Source: Corynebacterium flavescens | GTDB taxonomy: Bacteria > Actinomycetota > Actinomycetes > Mycobacteriales > Mycobacteriaceae | Assembly (NCBI RefSeq): GCF_008693105.1 | Contig: NZ_VXKK01000036.1 | Coordinates: 1-38,976 of the forward strand | Reading direction: 5' to 3' | Length of the DNA stretch: 38,976 nucleotides | In this document: in pieces, positions 17,204-26,995 of the stretch | How positions within the stretch are numbered: the stretch's first letter is position 1 | Layout of the letters: every line of letters begins with the position of its first letter | Made by a program: the position numbers and the translations under genes | The notes under the pieces: generated by a model | Databases searched by the model: none | What the model was told of the DNA's origin: nothing | The model's input: only the letters and a program-made list of their open reading frames with translations

Positions 17204-17821
17204 TCACAGCGGTTTATCCGGGTTGGGCCCATAGAGATTGTTCTTGGCAATGTACTGCACCACCCCATCTGGGACGAGGTACCACACTGGCTTTTTCGCG
17301 GCTGCGCGCCGCCGGCAGTCGGTGGAAGAAATCGCCATCGCCGGAATCTCAATGAGCTCAATGGCATCGCGCGAGCCAGGCGGCAACATATCAGTGCTCA
17401 ACTCGTAGCCCGGTCGTGTCACTCCCACAAAGTGCGCCATATCCAGCATTTCTTCCCAATCCCGCCAACTGAGAATAGAGGCTGTCGAGTCCGCCCCGGT
17501 GATGAAGTACAGCTCCGCATCAGGAAAAAGCTTCCGCATATCACGCAGCGTATCGATGGTATAGGTGGGCCCTTCACGGTCAATATCGACGCGCGAGACC
17601 GTAAAGCGCGGATTCGAGGCCGTGGCCACCATGGTCATTAGGTAACGGTGCTCGGCCGCTGAGACGACTTTTCCCTTCTTTTGCCAAGGCTGGCCGGTGG
17701 GAACAAAGACTACCGTTTCCAAATTGAAGCGATAAGCCACCTCACTGGCGGCGACAAGGTGTCCGTGGTGGATGGGATCAAAGGTGCCACCCATGATTCC
17801 GATGCGCTGAGGGCTGGTCAT
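17204..17821 (-). CDS. nadD: Nicotinate-nucleotide adenylyltransferase
   Basis: A 205-residue nucleotidyltransferase with the [11 protein letters not shown] motif (11–21), [19 protein letters not shown] near 105 and the C-terminal ISSTDCRRR signature. NadD makes nicotinate adenine dinucleotide from NaMN and ATP in NAD synthesis. ATG 17821 gives the family start ([12 protein letters not shown]); a TTG nine bases upstream is also in frame. It is followed by rsfS after 85 bases. Confidence 0.96.
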   Translation of the reverse strand: MTSPQRIGIMGGTFDPIHHGHLVAASEVAYRFNLETVVFVPTGQPWQKKGKVVSAAEHRYLMTMVATASNPRFTVSRVDIDREGPTYTIDTLRDMRKLFPDAELYFITGADSTASILSWRDWEEMLDMAHFVGVTRPGYELSTDMLPPGSRDAIELIEIPAMAISSTDCRRRAAAKKPVWYLVPDGVVQYIAKNNLYGPNPDKPL

Positions 17822-17836
17822 GGGTGGCAAGTATAA

Positions 17837-18829
17837 CTAGTAGGCCTTTGCTTCCTTTATCCAACCCGCCAATTCATCCGCCACCCGTGCATCATCTGCG
17901 GAAGCCTCGCCTTGGAAGTAGGAGCCATGAACTTTCATGCGAGTATTAATCGCATCTACGGTTGAAGCGACCGTAAGATCGCACACGAAATCTCCCCGTA
18001 GGCAATAATCGAGGTGCTTTGCACTCGATGCTCCACTAGGCAAGTAGTTGGTGGGAACTGCTTCCAATAACCCGCCACCCCGAGCAGGGGTGCCCACAGT
18101 ATCTTTAACATTCGGGCGCGCAAGAGGATTGCCCATATATACCCCACCAACTAGGCGGCCTTTAGCTGCTAGGTGGTCTTCGAGGCCCGTTCCGATTATC
18201 GCCCCCTGCGAATATCCCGCAGTAATGTACCGCGGCGCACAGCCGGTGCTGGCTTCAAAATTGTCGACAACCTGTGGAGCCATCCTCTGCCCAGTCTCTA
18301 GGCTATCTTGAAACTTGAGAGCTGCTGATTGTATTAGATCCCCTAAGGGAGCTTGATGCAATATGACGCCCACGCGCTTGAAGAGCTCGAGAGTGGAAAT
18401 CTCCTCCCCCGTTTCAGCTACCGTTGGCACGCCCATGGTTGCCGGATACTGTTCTTCGTCGAGAGATAGGACATAAACGTCTTCCATCGTTGTGGGATTC
18501 CGGCTCTCTGCGAGCCGGAATAGCCCAGTAAGATTTGGCCCCTCGTAACCATTTGAGACTGCTCCGTCCGGCACATACTGCTGCGGGCCGAAGTACTGGT
18601 CCGTGTCTTTATTCTGATCTGTGCCGCGCGCGCCAACGATAACGACAGCCGGACAGGATCCTATGCCGCTGGCATGCGCTGGGCTCAGAGTAAGGCCCGC
18701 GGCTAAAGCCGCGAGGACAGCTACAGCACTTCGCCGCAACCACACGCGGAACTTCCAAGAATCAGAAAAAGGGCGGGTAGAGGGTTGAGGAAAGGGATAG
18801 GGGGAATGAGAGAGGTAGGGAACTTTCAC
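17837..18829 (-). CDS. Secreted cutinase-family esterase
   Basis: A 330-residue exported α/β-hydrolase. A signal peptide (RRSAVAVLAALAAGLTLSPAHA) precedes the cutinase start SCPAVVIVGARGT (about 58–70). The nucleophile elbow is GYSQGA (S208), and the Asp and His of the triad are likely in CDLTV (D284) and VHGSYF (H301). Relatives in mycolic-acid bacteria hydrolyse lipid esters at the cell surface. GTG 18829 is the open-frame start, with TTATATT 12–18 bases upstream suggesting a leaderless mRNA. GTG 18745, with GGAAG six bases upstream, would start right at the signal peptide and is equally possible. It lies between nadD and proA, 17 bases after the proA stop. Confidence 0.88.
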   Translation of the reverse strand: MKVPYLSHSPYPFPQPSTRPFSDSWKFRVWLRRSAVAVLAALAAGLTLSPAHASGIGSCPAVVIVGARGTDQNKDTDQYFGPQQYVPDGAVSNGYEGPNLTGLFRLAESRNPTTMEDVYVLSLDEEQYPATMGVPTVAETGEEISTLELFKRVGVILHQAPLGDLIQSAALKFQDSLETGQRMAPQVVDNFEASTGCAPRYITAGYSQGAIIGTGLEDHLAAKGRLVGGVYMGNPLARPNVKDTVGTPARGGGLLEAVPTNYLPSGASSAKHLDYCLRGDFVCDLTVASTVDAINTRMKVHGSYFQGEASADDARVADELAGWIKEAKAY

Positions 18830-18845
18830 CCCAAAAATATAACAC

Positions 18846-20117
18846 TCACGGACGGGTCTGTCCGGTGCCTTCCAGAATCCACTTCGTGGAGGTCAGCTCG
18901 GGCAAAGCCATCGGTCCGCGCGCGTGCAACTTCTGCGTGGAGATTCCAATCTCAGCACCCATTCCATAGACCTCGCCATCCGTGAAAGCGGTGGAGGCAT
19001 TGAGCATCACCGCTGCGGCATCTACCTCGTTGGCAAACTTCAGGAGGACGCCGGCGTCTTGCGCGGCGATGCCCTCGGTATGCCCCGTGGTGTACTTAGC
19101 TATGTGCGCGATGGCACCATCGACTCCTTCAACGACCTTGGCGCAGATGTCCATGGAGAGAAACTCTTCGCTCCAATCCTCCTCGGTGGCCTCGACTGCG
19201 CCTTTAACACCGAAGGCCTCCAGCTCGGAGACGATTCCGTGGATGGTGACGCCCCTATCCTGCAGGGCCTCGATAATCCGCAGCTTGTCATCATCGCTTA
19301 AAGCAGCATCAAGCAAAACGCACTCGGTGGAATTGCATACCGACACGCGCCGCGTTTTACCGTTGATTACCATAGCGATGGCCTTGTCCACATCCGCAGA
19401 GGCATCGATATAGAAGTGGCAGTTGCCGGTGCCGGTCTCAATGGCGGGAACGGTGGCGCCTTTAACAACGGCGTCGATAAGCCGGGCGGAGCCGCGAGGA
19501 ATGACCACGTCTACGAGGCCACGGGCGGTGATGAGATCCTGCACGGACTCATGGGTCTGGCAGGGTAAAAGCTGCACGCCCTCACGCGACAAACCAAACT
19601 CCTCGAGCGTGTCCTGCAGGATTTCCACCAGCTTGGCATTGGAGGAGCGAGCGGACTTCGAGCCGCGCAGAAGAGCCACGTTGCCGGACTTTAGAGCGAG
19701 GCCAAAAGCATCCACCGTGACATTGGGGCGAGCCTCATAAACCATGCCCATCACCCCCAGCGGGACGCGGACCTGCTTCATCTGGATGCCGTTATCCATG
19801 GTGTGTCCTTGCAGGATCTCCCCCACCGGATCTTTCAGCCCCGCCACCTGGCGCAAGCCTCCGGCGATGCCTTCGATGCGATCGCTATCGAGAGCCAGGC
19901 GGTCAACCAAAGCCTCCGTCATTCCGGCCGCGCGACCGGCTTCGATATCCTGCTGGTTCGCCGCCAAAATATCGGCGCTGTGTGCCACGAGGTTTTCCGC
20001 GGCGCGCCTTAAAATCTCGTTTTTCTTCGGCGTAGCCAACTGGGCAAAAACCGGCGCGACCGCCTTAGCGGCCTGGGCCTGGGAAAGGACTTCTTCGCGT
20101 TCAGAATTTGTGCTCAT
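18846..20117 (-). CDS. proA: Gamma-glutamyl phosphate reductase
   Basis: A 423-residue protein of the usual ProA length, with YEARPNVTVDAFGLALKSGN, LRGSKSARSSN, PRGSARLI and the active-site cysteine block RRVSVCNSTE (C261). ProA reduces γ-glutamyl phosphate with NADPH in proline synthesis, acting after ProB. proB lies 9 kb away on the same strand, separated here by a convergent nuclease–helicase pair and three other genes. ATG 20117 begins the family sequence. Confidence 0.97.
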   Translation of the reverse strand: MSTNSEREEVLSQAQAAKAVAPVFAQLATPKKNEILRRAAENLVAHSADILAANQQDIEAGRAAGMTEALVDRLALDSDRIEGIAGGLRQVAGLKDPVGEILQGHTMDNGIQMKQVRVPLGVMGMVYEARPNVTVDAFGLALKSGNVALLRGSKSARSSNAKLVEILQDTLEEFGLSREGVQLLPCQTHESVQDLITARGLVDVVIPRGSARLIDAVVKGATVPAIETGTGNCHFYIDASADVDKAIAMVINGKTRRVSVCNSTECVLLDAALSDDDKLRIIEALQDRGVTIHGIVSELEAFGVKGAVEATEEDWSEEFLSMDICAKVVEGVDGAIAHIAKYTTGHTEGIAAQDAGVLLKFANEVDAAAVMLNASTAFTDGEVYGMGAEIGISTQKLHARGPMALPELTSTKWILEGTGQTRP

Positions 20118-20286
20118 GGGTTTCTAGCATACGCAAACCCAGCCTGAGTCTCAGGTGCTTCACGCGTACCGAGCTAAGCACACGGGGTGCTCCACGTGTG
20201 GGGAGTGCTCCCCGATAGGTGAGCACATGTCCGGTACGGGGGATAGATTGAAACGCGACAATTCACGAGAAGAAAGGCCCATTGGG
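20118..20286. promoter_or_regulatory. Divergent promoter region with GTGCT/AGCAC repeats
   Basis: About 170 bases between proA and the nuclease gene. Several inverted arms sit close together: GTGCTT/AAGCAC (about 20154–20182), GGGGAG/CTCCCC (about 20198–20212) and GTGCTC/GAGCAC (about 20206–20228), plus GGGTTT/AAACCC around the proA start (about 20118–20140). They may form regulator sites or RNA hairpins. No regulator is identified. Confidence 0.35.
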
Positions 20287-22923
20287 ATGCACATAGACTT
20301 CGGCTGGGAGTTTGATCATCGCGCCGACACCACTTCTACTACCGTGGGCACCGTGCGCTGCGGCCCGCAGGGCCTCGCCACCACACTTGCCACACGGCTG
20401 GGTCTGCAGGCTCCGCAGCTCACAGCGCCAGAGCGCATCGTGGCCTACCGCAGCGCACTGCACAACGCTGTCGCGGCCGGCCGCGCGGATTGGTGCGCCG
20501 AATCCTGCGCAAAGAACCCCTGGGCCATGGCCCAGGCCCTGCTGCGCTGGCGGGATGAACTGGTTGCCAATGGCTGGCGTCCAGAAGGAGACGTCCCCAC
20601 AGACTCAGCATCGCGCCTCGCCGTCATCGATCTCATCGAACGTATGAACACAGTCCCCGCCGGTGCCGCCGATAGCATTCGCGCTGTAGCGCAAGCGCTG
20701 TGGGAGATGTCATCTAAGGGGCAGAGCTGGCCTGTGGGAATCTCCACCATTAGCCTGCACTTTTGCCGGATAGATGAGCTCCCGCGTATCTGGCAGGAAA
20801 TCTTCTCCGGCCTGCAGGCGCAGGGCGTCCAGGTGGATGAGGTGGCACAGGTTTCTCGCCTCGAATCTCTTGACATCATCACGGCAGACACCATCTACGA
20901 ATGCGCTACATCTGCCGCGCGCATTCTCGCCCAAAGTGAGCACCAGACCATTCTCACCGGCGCCGCTACCACCGCGCTGGACCACGAACTCGCACTGCGC
21001 AATCAGGCTGCCATAGGCTACGGCGAAAGCGCGCCCACTCCTACCCTTCCCGTATTCCTCGCCGCTTGTACGCGTCCCCATGACATTCGGGCCCTGTCCA
21101 CGCTGACCATGTTGCGCTACTCCACGGGTAGCCTCATCCCGAACTTCGTGGGTAACCGCATTCGTTCGCTGCTCAACCGCGCAGCAGGGGTGGGCTCTGC
21201 GGAGTGGGCGGAAGAGTTTGAGACCGGCGCCCTTGCCCAAGACGAGCTCGCCCGCGATATCGACCAATTGGTCCGTCTGCAGCCCTTGGAAGACACTGAT
21301 GTGCTCTCCGCTGAGGACCTTCTACCCCACCTTGAGTGGCTACGCGCTCGGTTTCTCAAACTAGGCCAATCTTTCGAAGCAGAAGTAGTAGCTCAAGCCC
21401 GCAACGTCCTCTCCACAGCTGGGACCTTAAGCCGCCGCGAACTAGATTCCATACTCGAAGCTCTTTCGGCGCACTGCCCTGCCTTGCCCCAAGCCCAGCC
21501 TGGCCGCAGCGTAGCGCAACACCCCGTCGCGCTGCCTCTGGGATGCCAGGAGGTTTTGTGGTGGGCACCAATCGATAACACGGTGTCGGTTGCGCAGGAT
21601 TTCACCCAGGTCGAAGTGGCGCAGCTGGCTCAGGCAGGAGTACACCTACCCATCCCTTCCTCGCTCGCTCCGTTGGTCATCTCCGGACAGCTGGGTATCC
21701 TCACCACCGCTCGAAGCATCACCGCAGTCATTCCTTCCTACTTCTCGGGGGAGGAGACTTCGCGCCATCCGCTTCTTAATCTTCTGCTCTCCAAAGTAAG
21801 GGACGCTTTGCCCTCCACGGAATCCGGGAAAGCAAGCGTCACGGAGATAGCAAAGAAGGTCACTTCCCGGGCGGGTGCTTTGGTGCAGGGAGACACGTGG
21901 AGCTTCCGCGGTCTGCGCCTGCCGGTGACGCTTCCTGCCATCGCCGCGCTTCCAGCCGGCAATCCCTTCTACCGCGAGTTCTCCCCCGCCGCGCACCTGC
22001 TGCCGGAGCGCCTGTCCTATTCTCAGATGGTCGATATTATTCAGCACCCCTTGGAGTGGCTCCTGCGCCGCCGGTTGGGCATCGACCCGGGTGTGGCCAT
22101 GAACCTCCCCGGTGGAAACCAGCTCTATGGCACGGTAGTCCACAAGGTATTCGAGGACTTGCATGCCAAGAACGCCACTGCGGCGGAAGTTGAGAAAGCC
22201 TTTAACTCCGCGCTGGAGGGATACGGCGCGGAGCTAACCCTCAAGGGCCAGGAATCCGCACGGAAGCGCCTTCTGGGAGACACCACGCGTGCGGTCGCGG
22301 ATATCAATGCAGCCGTGCGCGCCATGGGCGCCACCATCTCCGGAAATGAAACTCCGATCACGGGCGTCACGTTGCCTGAACTCCCTGGCCGAGAAGGCGC
22401 CCCGGTGGAGCTGCGCGGACAAAGGGACGTCGACCTCGATTTCGGCGGAGGGCGCATCGGCCTCTTCGACCTCAAGTACACCACGAGCAAGAATAAGTTC
22501 AGTGATGAGATCTCCAAGAACCAAGAGATGCAGCTTGCTGTCTATGCTCGCTCCCTAGCAGGCACGGCCAAGGGCCTGGGTTCCTATCCCGTGGCCTATT
22601 ACTCGATACTCCAGACGCGCTTCTTCTCCCCCTTCCCCATCTTCTCCCCGCCCTATACGGGACCCGCCTCCTTGCCGGAGGACTCACTCACGCCCCTGTG
22701 GGATCGCATGGTTTATCACGTCAACTACGTCCTCGATGGGCTTAGGCAGGGCTGGGTCTTCGACCTGGATAACTTCCGGAGCTTGGATAAGAAAGATCAA
22801 GCAGCTTTCCCCGAGTTCAGCACTCGGGTCACCGAACTTGAAGCACGGGGCATGGCCACACGCGCGGCTAGCCCTTATACCGCATTCGACTTCCTCACTG
22901 GGAACAAAGGAGACCAAGCATGA
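20287..22923 (+). CDS. AddB/RecB-like PD-(D/E)XK nuclease subunit
   Basis: An 878-residue protein. The long N-terminal part has no Walker A motif and resembles the inactive helicase-like half of AddB/RecC-type subunits. The C-terminal nuclease of the RecB/AddB type shows HKVFEDL (H619), VDLDF with an Asp near 716, FDLK (D728, K730) and QLAVY (Q749). Such nucleases act with an AddA-type helicase in processing double-strand ends. ATG 20287 has AAAGG nine bases upstream; the frame is open to 20155 but lacks a better start. It overlaps the helicase gene by four bases (ATGA), so the two are surely co-expressed. A role in repair or phage defence is inference. Confidence 0.8.
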   Translation: MHIDFGWEFDHRADTTSTTVGTVRCGPQGLATTLATRLGLQAPQLTAPERIVAYRSALHNAVAAGRADWCAESCAKNPWAMAQALLRWRDELVANGWRPEGDVPTDSASRLAVIDLIERMNTVPAGAADSIRAVAQALWEMSSKGQSWPVGISTISLHFCRIDELPRIWQEIFSGLQAQGVQVDEVAQVSRLESLDIITADTIYECATSAARILAQSEHQTILTGAATTALDHELALRNQAAIGYGESAPTPTLPVFLAACTRPHDIRALSTLTMLRYSTGSLIPNFVGNRIRSLLNRAAGVGSAEWAEEFETGALAQDELARDIDQLVRLQPLEDTDVLSAEDLLPHLEWLRARFLKLGQSFEAEVVAQARNVLSTAGTLSRRELDSILEALSAHCPALPQAQPGRSVAQHPVALPLGCQEVLWWAPIDNTVSVAQDFTQVEVAQLAQAGVHLPIPSSLAPLVISGQLGILTTARSITAVIPSYFSGEETSRHPLLNLLLSKVRDALPSTESGKASVTEIAKKVTSRAGALVQGDTWSFRGLRLPVTLPAIAALPAGNPFYREFSPAAHLLPERLSYSQMVDIIQHPLEWLLRRRLGIDPGVAMNLPGGNQLYGTVVHKVFEDLHAKNATAAEVEKAFNSALEGYGAELTLKGQESARKRLLGDTTRAVADINAAVRAMGATISGNETPITGVTLPELPGREGAPVELRGQRDVDLDFGGGRIGLFDLKYTTSKNKFSDEISKNQEMQLAVYARSLAGTAKGLGSYPVAYYSILQTRFFSPFPIFSPPYTGPASLPEDSLTPLWDRMVYHVNYVLDGLRQGWVFDLDNFRSLDKKDQAAFPEFSTRVTELEARGMATRAASPYTAFDFLTGNKGDQA

Positions 22924-25900
22924 GCAAGGCTCGTTTCACCATCATCAGCGCCTCCGCTGGCGCCGGCAAAACCTACACTCTCACCCAATTGCTCACGAAG
23001 CGCCTGGCGGATACCACAAATCCCTTAGAGCCGAGCCAGATCATCGCCACGACCTTTACCCGCAAGGCGGCCGGTGAGCTCTCCGAGCGCATCCAGCAGG
23101 GCTTGGTCGATGCTGCGGAAGACCCGTTACTGAAACCTGCAGAATCAGCGCGCCTCAACGAGCAGATTCTCAAGTTGCCCGGCGCGCTGATCGGCACCGT
23201 CAACTCGGTAACGGATCAGATCCTGCGCATGTTTGCCGTGGACGCGGGGCTCTCACCGGAACTGACCGTGCTCTCCGAAGATAGTGAGAAGGCCGCTTTC
23301 TCCCTAGCTACCTCGCGCATCATCGCAGACTATGAAGAAGAAAACTCCGCCCTCCTTGCTCGCATGAGTTATAGCAAGCGCAGCAATTCCCGGAGCAAGT
23401 CCGGTTTTGGAAACTCAACCGAAGTCGAGTGGGGCGAAACTCTGCGAGAGTTCATCGCAGCGATCCGCCGAGAGAACATCGACCTTGCCGATTTGCCTGG
23501 CTTAGCGGAGGATTCCATCAGCGAGCTCACCACCACTCTTGGTCAGGCACGCGTCACCGAGGAGGACAAGCTTCGCTCGCTTTACGCGGAGGATCCCAGC
23601 TGTGCGCTTTTGAACTACTCTGCCGCGGATGCGCGGGAAGAGATCCTCGAACAATATCCTGCCCTAGCGGCAAACCTCAGGGATGCTTTAGAGGCCGGCG
23701 ACATCAAAGGCACATCCGTCAAGCCGCTGAAAAACTTCCTGGAGAAGCTTCCGCAGGAATTGCACCGCATGAAACTCAACCTGGATATTGCGGCTGATCG
23801 CACCCCCTGGAAGCAGTGGCACAAGGCCACAGAGGGCGAAGTAGGAAAAGCAAAGGGAGGAAAGCCGGTTAAGGATGCGGTACAAGAAACCTTCCCCCCA
23901 CATTACATTCTCTTTTCGCAGTCCTTCCAGGATGATGTCGCGGCACTTATCCGCCTGACCTATACCGCAGCGGCGGATTGCTTGGAGAGCTACCAGGCAT
24001 ACAAGGACGCCACCGCACAGATTGACTTCAGCGATCAGGAGCAAAAGGCGCTGCGGCTTCTACGGGAGAATCAACAGGTAAGGGAGGAGATTTCCGCCCG
24101 TTTCGAGCTTCTAATCGTGGACGAGTTCCAGGACACAAACCCCATTCAGCTGGCGGTATTCATGGAGCTTGCCCAGTTGGTCTCCGAGGTTATCTGGGTG
24201 GGTGATCCCAAGCAGTCCATCTATGGTTTCCGCGGTTCCGATCCCGCGCTCATGGACGCTGCACTGGCTGCCATCACCGATCCGGCAGGTCCCTTCCAAG
24301 GCGATACCTCCAACCTCGCGCGCAGCTGGCGCTCATGGAGCAAACCCATCAGCCTCTCCAACGAACTCTTCGCCCCGTTGTTCCCCGAGGGAGATAACGC
24401 GCGACTCTTCCTCCCCGAACCATTCGCCGCGCCTGAATCACCGCGCTCTCGTATCGGAGGCAGTGTTGAAATCTGGGAGCCAGAACGCGGCAAGTTCAAT
24501 AACGGCAAGATCAAACCGCCTACGATACCTGCATTCTTTGATGCCCTCGCCGAAGATCTGGCCCGCACCTTCCGGGAGGAAGGCTTCCCCTCAGGTGGCT
24601 GCGCCATCCTCTTGTCCACCAACTCCCATATCCATGAAATGGTCTCGGCACTGTCGGGACACGGCATTCCGGCCACTGCTGATGCGCGTACTCTCCTCGA
24701 GACCCGAGAGGGCACGGTGCTGCGTGCAGCGCTGCTGTGGCTAGTGGATAAGACCTCCACCCAGTCCTTGCTCGAGCTTATCCATGTCTTTGAAGATCAC
24801 CCGGCGCATCTGACCTGGTTCGACGAGCTATGTGCCGCCGCTGACCCCACCCAGCGGCGTGAGCTGCTGGCCCAGTGGGCACAGCACCCCAGCATTGCGG
24901 TCGTAGACGAGCTCGCCCCCTTGGTGGGCGGCGCTGCACTACCGCAGCTGGTGGAAGCCGCCATTGCGGCACTGCGCCTGCCGGAGCGCATCGCCAGCTG
25001 GTCGCAGCCTCAGCAAAGGCTTGCCACCCTCGATGCCTTCGTGGGCAATGCCTCCGCCTTTAGCCAGCAGTCCTTGGCCGGAGCGGGCCAGCATTCACTT
25101 CTGCGTTTCCTGGAATCTCTGGAGCAGGACTCCCCGGCCACTAGGGCCGCGGAGAACCCCACCGCAGTCCACGTGGGCACCATCCATTCCGCGAAAGGAC
25201 TGGAATGGGGAACTGTTATTCTCCCCGGCCTGCAGCATAACGACCGTTTTAAGCCGGCCGGCGTGTGGGTGGACCCGGCTCCTCGCTTCGATGTCACCGC
25301 TCCTCTGGAGGGCCGCCGCCTGCTCTTTTGGCCGCTCAGCCTACTCCTGGACACAAAGGGCTGCCGCGAAGTTCTTTTGGGCTCTCCGCTGCACCAGACT
25401 CGCGCGCAGGCTGAACACCAGGAGGATCTGCGCAGGCTCTACGTGGCATTTACCCGCAGCCAGGAGCACACCGTCATCGTGCCCTTGATGAGCATCGGCG
25501 ATTCTTTCCCTGCTTTGCTGGCCCACGATTCCCGCCCGGTGGAATTGCTCACGGGAGCGGAAGGAAACGTGCTGCGCTTCGATAATTCTCAGGTCATAGA
25601 TTCGGTGCGCCCCCGCGACGCCCGGCTCGATAAAGATGTGCTAGTCGATGTCCCCGGTATAGCGCAAGAGACCTCCGCGCACACGGAGATCGACGTCATT
25701 CACCGCGTCTTCCCCACCGCCATCGATGAGCCAACGGTGTGGGATGCCGACCCGGCGCGCGAGTTTATGTCCCGGGATGCCCATTATCCGACTCCGAGCG
25801 AGCAGGTATTCTCCCCCGCCCGCTTCGTTGCCTCCTCCGCGCAGGCCACCGAAGTTGAGTCGCAGGCTCAGGTTCTGCGTGTAGAGGACACCGGCCCAGC

Positions 25901-26393
25901 CCTACACTCTGGTGGCGGCCAAGATTGGGACAAGGTGGGTGATGCCGTGCACGCCTACCTTGGTGTCGACCTGGCTCACCTTCAGCCCCTGCAGCGCAGT
26001 GAACTGGCGGAAGGGATCATCGAACGCTGGGGCATCGGACGATATATCGATACGGCTGATTTGGAGGCCATGGGCACTAACTGGCAGGCGTGGGTGAATA
26101 AGCACTTCGGGGATTCGGCCCGCATTGAGACCGAAGTACCTTTTGATTATTGCGCTCAGGACGGTAGCCGCGCACAAGGCTGGATGGACGCCCTTATTGT
26201 CGGAGAGGATGGCGTGCGCTACCTCGTGGATCACAAGACCTACCCGGGCAAGGACCCGGAAGCCCACATCCGGGCCAACTACCTCGGGCAGATGGCTACC
26301 TACTCGCGCGTGCTTGAGAGCGCAGGGATAAAAGTGGGTGGCATCTTTATGCACTTGCCGCTACTCGGCCAGGTCTGGGAGGTGCGCTTCTAG
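22920..26393 (+). CDS. AddA-like UvrD-family helicase–nuclease
   Basis: A 1157-residue SF1 helicase. Walker A is GAGKT (14–18), motif Ia ATTFTRKAAGEL, Walker B/motif II DEFQDT (401–406), motif III GDPKQSIYGFRG, motif V region THSAKGLEW-like (IHSAKGLEWG, about 754) and motif VI LYVAFTRSQEH. The C-terminal PD-(D/E)XK nuclease has WMDALI (D1090), DHK (D1104, K1106) and GQMATY (Q1124). This is the domain plan of AddA/RecB. With the preceding gene it forms a two-subunit complex candidate; both subunits keep nuclease residues, as in AddAB. Actinobacterial AdnAB is an alternative, but in AdnAB both subunits have helicase motifs. It converges with the DUF1707 gene 35 bases away. Confidence 0.88.
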   Translation: MSKARFTIISASAGAGKTYTLTQLLTKRLADTTNPLEPSQIIATTFTRKAAGELSERIQQGLVDAAEDPLLKPAESARLNEQILKLPGALIGTVNSVTDQILRMFAVDAGLSPELTVLSEDSEKAAFSLATSRIIADYEEENSALLARMSYSKRSNSRSKSGFGNSTEVEWGETLREFIAAIRRENIDLADLPGLAEDSISELTTTLGQARVTEEDKLRSLYAEDPSCALLNYSAADAREEILEQYPALAANLRDALEAGDIKGTSVKPLKNFLEKLPQELHRMKLNLDIAADRTPWKQWHKATEGEVGKAKGGKPVKDAVQETFPPHYILFSQSFQDDVAALIRLTYTAAADCLESYQAYKDATAQIDFSDQEQKALRLLRENQQVREEISARFELLIVDEFQDTNPIQLAVFMELAQLVSEVIWVGDPKQSIYGFRGSDPALMDAALAAITDPAGPFQGDTSNLARSWRSWSKPISLSNELFAPLFPEGDNARLFLPEPFAAPESPRSRIGGSVEIWEPERGKFNNGKIKPPTIPAFFDALAEDLARTFREEGFPSGGCAILLSTNSHIHEMVSALSGHGIPATADARTLLETREGTVLRAALLWLVDKTSTQSLLELIHVFEDHPAHLTWFDELCAAADPTQRRELLAQWAQHPSIAVVDELAPLVGGAALPQLVEAAIAALRLPERIASWSQPQQRLATLDAFVGNASAFSQQSLAGAGQHSLLRFLESLEQDSPATRAAENPTAVHVGTIHSAKGLEWGTVILPGLQHNDRFKPAGVWVDPAPRFDVTAPLEGRRLLFWPLSLLLDTKGCREVLLGSPLHQTRAQAEHQEDLRRLYVAFTRSQEHTVIVPLMSIGDSFPALLAHDSRPVELLTGAEGNVLRFDNSQVIDSVRPRDARLDKDVLVDVPGIAQETSAHTEIDVIHRVFPTAIDEPTVWDADPAREFMSRDAHYPTPSEQVFSPARFVASSAQATEVESQAQVLRVEDTGPALHSGGGQDWDKVGDAVHAYLGVDLAHLQPLQRSELAEGIIERWGIGRYIDTADLEAMGTNWQAWVNKHFGDSARIETEVPFDYCAQDGSRAQGWMDALIVGEDGVRYLVDHKTYPGKDPEAHIRANYLGQMATYSRVLESAGIKVGGIFMHLPLLGQVWEVRF

Positions 26394-26428
26394 GCTCGTA
26401 GCTATCCGCCGCTGAAGAGCTGTGAAGA

Positions 26429-26992
26429 TTACTTGCCTAGCTCCCTGCGGCGTTCAGCCGCGCGTCGCAAGCGCTCTGCCCGCTCTTTTTCCTCAGATTC
26501 ATTGAGCTCGTCAAAGATCTCTTCGTCTTCATCACTGAAGTTAGCCACGCTGCGTACTCCCCAGGCTGCCACGCCGGCCAGGGGGAACACGATCCAAAAG
26601 TAGTCCCAGTCGAAGACGAACAGGCCGAGGAAGAAAAGAATCATCGCGACGGCAAAGATTAAGCCATCAAATCTTTGCACCTTCTTACCGCGGGTGAGAA
26701 CCTCATCGAGCTCCTCCTGCGCACGTGTTTCCGCCCGGATTGGCGCGGGGGCATTGGGGTGGGGTTCCCCTGCCACGGGGTCAGTGCCATCGAGGCGGGG
26801 TAGGTCGAGGAAAAGCTTCCGAATATCACCCCGGGTCTTGGCAATAGCTGCCTTGCCCGTGCGTTCCTCGAACTCGTTGATGTCGATGAGCCCGTTGGCA
26901 AAGTGTGTGCTCAGCTCGTCGAGCGCGCGGCTCCGCTCGCTGTCTCCAACGCGAATATTCTCAGAATCATCGTTCATGGAATTGACACTCAT
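26429..26992 (-). CDS. DUF1707 membrane protein
   Basis: A 187-residue protein with an N-terminal DUF1707 (RVGDSERSRALDELSTHFANGLIDINEFEERTGKAAIAKTRGDIRKLFLDLP in pieces, about 14–65), a proline-rich linker, two membrane helices (about 108–124 and 129–146) and a C-terminal tail very rich in Glu and Arg (about 155–187), likely a charged helix. DUF1707 proteins occur widely in actinobacteria; the function is unknown. ATG 26992 is used; ATG 26977 is possible. It begins three bases after the stop of the upstream dehydrogenase, at the end of the proB cluster. Confidence 0.85.
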   Translation of the reverse strand: MSVNSMNDDSENIRVGDSERSRALDELSTHFANGLIDINEFEERTGKAAIAKTRGDIRKLFLDLPRLDGTDPVAGEPHPNAPAPIRAETRAQEELDEVLTRGKKVQRFDGLIFAVAMILFFLGLFVFDWDYFWIVFPLAGVAAWGVRSVANFSDEDEEIFDELNESEEKERAERLRRAAERRRELGK

Positions 26993-26995
26993 GGC

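Noticed and set aside
26394..26428. Search for a terminator between the convergent helicase and DUF1707 genes
   Set aside because: No inverted repeat with a T-run is visible in the 35 bases.
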